From Bacteriovoracaceae bacterium (lineage in GTDB: Bacteria > Bdellovibrionota > Bacteriovoracia > Bacteriovoracales > Bacteriovoracaceae): a stretch of DNA of 62,268 bases. Below are positions 61,836 to 62,268 of the stretch, in pieces (positions within the stretch are counted from its first letter, which is position 1; the number at the start of each line of letters is the position of its first letter). A model generated the notes under the pieces. The model did not search any database. It was not told where the DNA came from and was given only the letters and a program-made list of their open reading frames with translations. The position numbers and the translations under genes are program-made. Location: the NCBI GenBank assembly GCA_947461175.1, contig CANHIY010000003.1:1-62268 (forward strand), written 5' to 3'.

Positions 61836-62268
61836 GAAATTCAATGCTTTGATGCTAGCGAAGAAGTGGGCTATTAAAAAAAAATTAGTAGGACCACAAG
61901 CATTTTTAAGATTTGTTATGTTTCATTTTGTGGAGAAACTTTGTGAGACTTCAGACGATTTCGTATTTAAGGGAGGAAATCTATTATGGATTTACATTTC
62001 TACTCCAAGGTCGACAATAGATCTCGATTTTGTAACACTTAGGAGTAAATCTGATAAAACGATCAAGTCAAGAATTGAAAAGGCCTGCGTTTTATCTGAT
62101 GAAATAAGTTTTAAGCTGATAAAATACAAATCTATTCTCCAACAAGATAAGACTGGAGCTAATGTCATCATTCAGTATGAAACCGATCAGGGAGCAAAAA
62201 ATCAGTTTGAAATAGATATTGTGTTTGCTATAGAAACTGACACTTCGGAAATTAACTCACCTGTAAAT
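61828..62268 (+). CDS. AbiEii-type nucleotidyltransferase toxin, 3' truncated by window edge
   Basis: A GTG at 61828 inside the end of the antitoxin gene opens a frame that is still open at the window edge (147 codons). The sequence has AFLRFVMFHFVEKLCETSDD, then FKGGNLLWIYISTPRSTIDL followed by DF. That is the GG(n)L and R-T-x-D-L-D-F signature of AbiEii nucleotidyltransferases. The family adds nucleotides to tRNA 3' ends and blocks growth. The C-terminal part lies outside the window. Confidence 0.82.
   Translation, partial: MIKKFNALMLAKKWAIKKKLVGPQAFLRFVMFHFVEKLCETSDDFVFKGGNLLWIYISTPRSTIDLDFVTLRSKSDKTIKSRIEKACVLSDEISFKLIKYKSILQQDKTGANVIIQYETDQGAKNQFEIDIVFAIETDTSEINSPVN

Overview
The window reads as chromosome of a moderately AT-rich Gram-negative bacterium. 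It carries MreB, LolA, a PBP4-type peptidase, a NagZ-like protein, many signal-peptide and lipobox proteins, and a probable outer-membrane barrel. FHA, PilZ, PP2C and Tad-type proteins, plus a response regulator with a deltaproteobacterial-style C-terminus, suggest Bdellovibrionota or a related former deltaproteobacterial lineage. That placement is inference from family content; no 16S gene is present. TTG and GTG starts, 1-26 nt gene overlaps and GAGG/GGAG ribosome sites are common.

Layout. 1-5344: a cut-off periplasmic binding/LpoA-like protein, hpt, then mreB followed by a PilZ protein, a lipoprotein and a NagZ-like GH3 protein whose catalytic motifs are degenerate. 5581-14194: a tightly packed run with a TadC-like membrane protein fused to an extra N-terminal domain, a DUF192 protein, three membrane FHA proteins and a PP2C phosphatase, followed by a response regulator. 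14191-16189: birA diverging from rph-rdgB, with overlapping ribosome binding sites. 16208-18599: an accessory patch with two tRNA-Pro genes, MntA/HepT, a DUF2442 protein and BrnT/BrnA. 19089-24275: unrecognised exported proteins and lipoproteins. 24480-30798: smc, lolA, a pentapeptide-repeat protein, an XRE regulator and a VWA protein.

30812-34668: an AAA/DUF4143 ATPase behind a cluster of palindromes, then a tandemly duplicated two-gene cassette of exported Cys-rich proteins. 34840-46782: mutY, rnpB, a zinc-ribbon coiled-coil protein, aroB-aroA, dacB, a serine hydrolase, a DUF4382 lipoprotein, a scramblase-family protein and small exported proteins. 46897-49243: a second accessory patch with a broken HigB, HigA, a RelE-type pair, a frameshifted HExxH protein, a small lipoprotein and a CAU tRNA. 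49449-61147: mostly housekeeping genes (tlyA, apt, M14 peptidase, asnB, MFS, msrC, HD hydrolase, DUF1295) with a double beta-propeller lipoprotein. 61206-62268: an AbiE-type pair behind a perfect inverted repeat, cut by the window edge.

The strongest candidates for something not routinely described are the TadC/FHA/PP2C operon, the duplicated Cys-rich cassette, and the palindrome cluster in front of the DUF4143 ATPase. Five toxin-antitoxin-like loci lie in the window, and three of the patches are beside tRNA genes or window-edge accessory DNA. No CRISPR array, insertion sequence or prophage module was seen.
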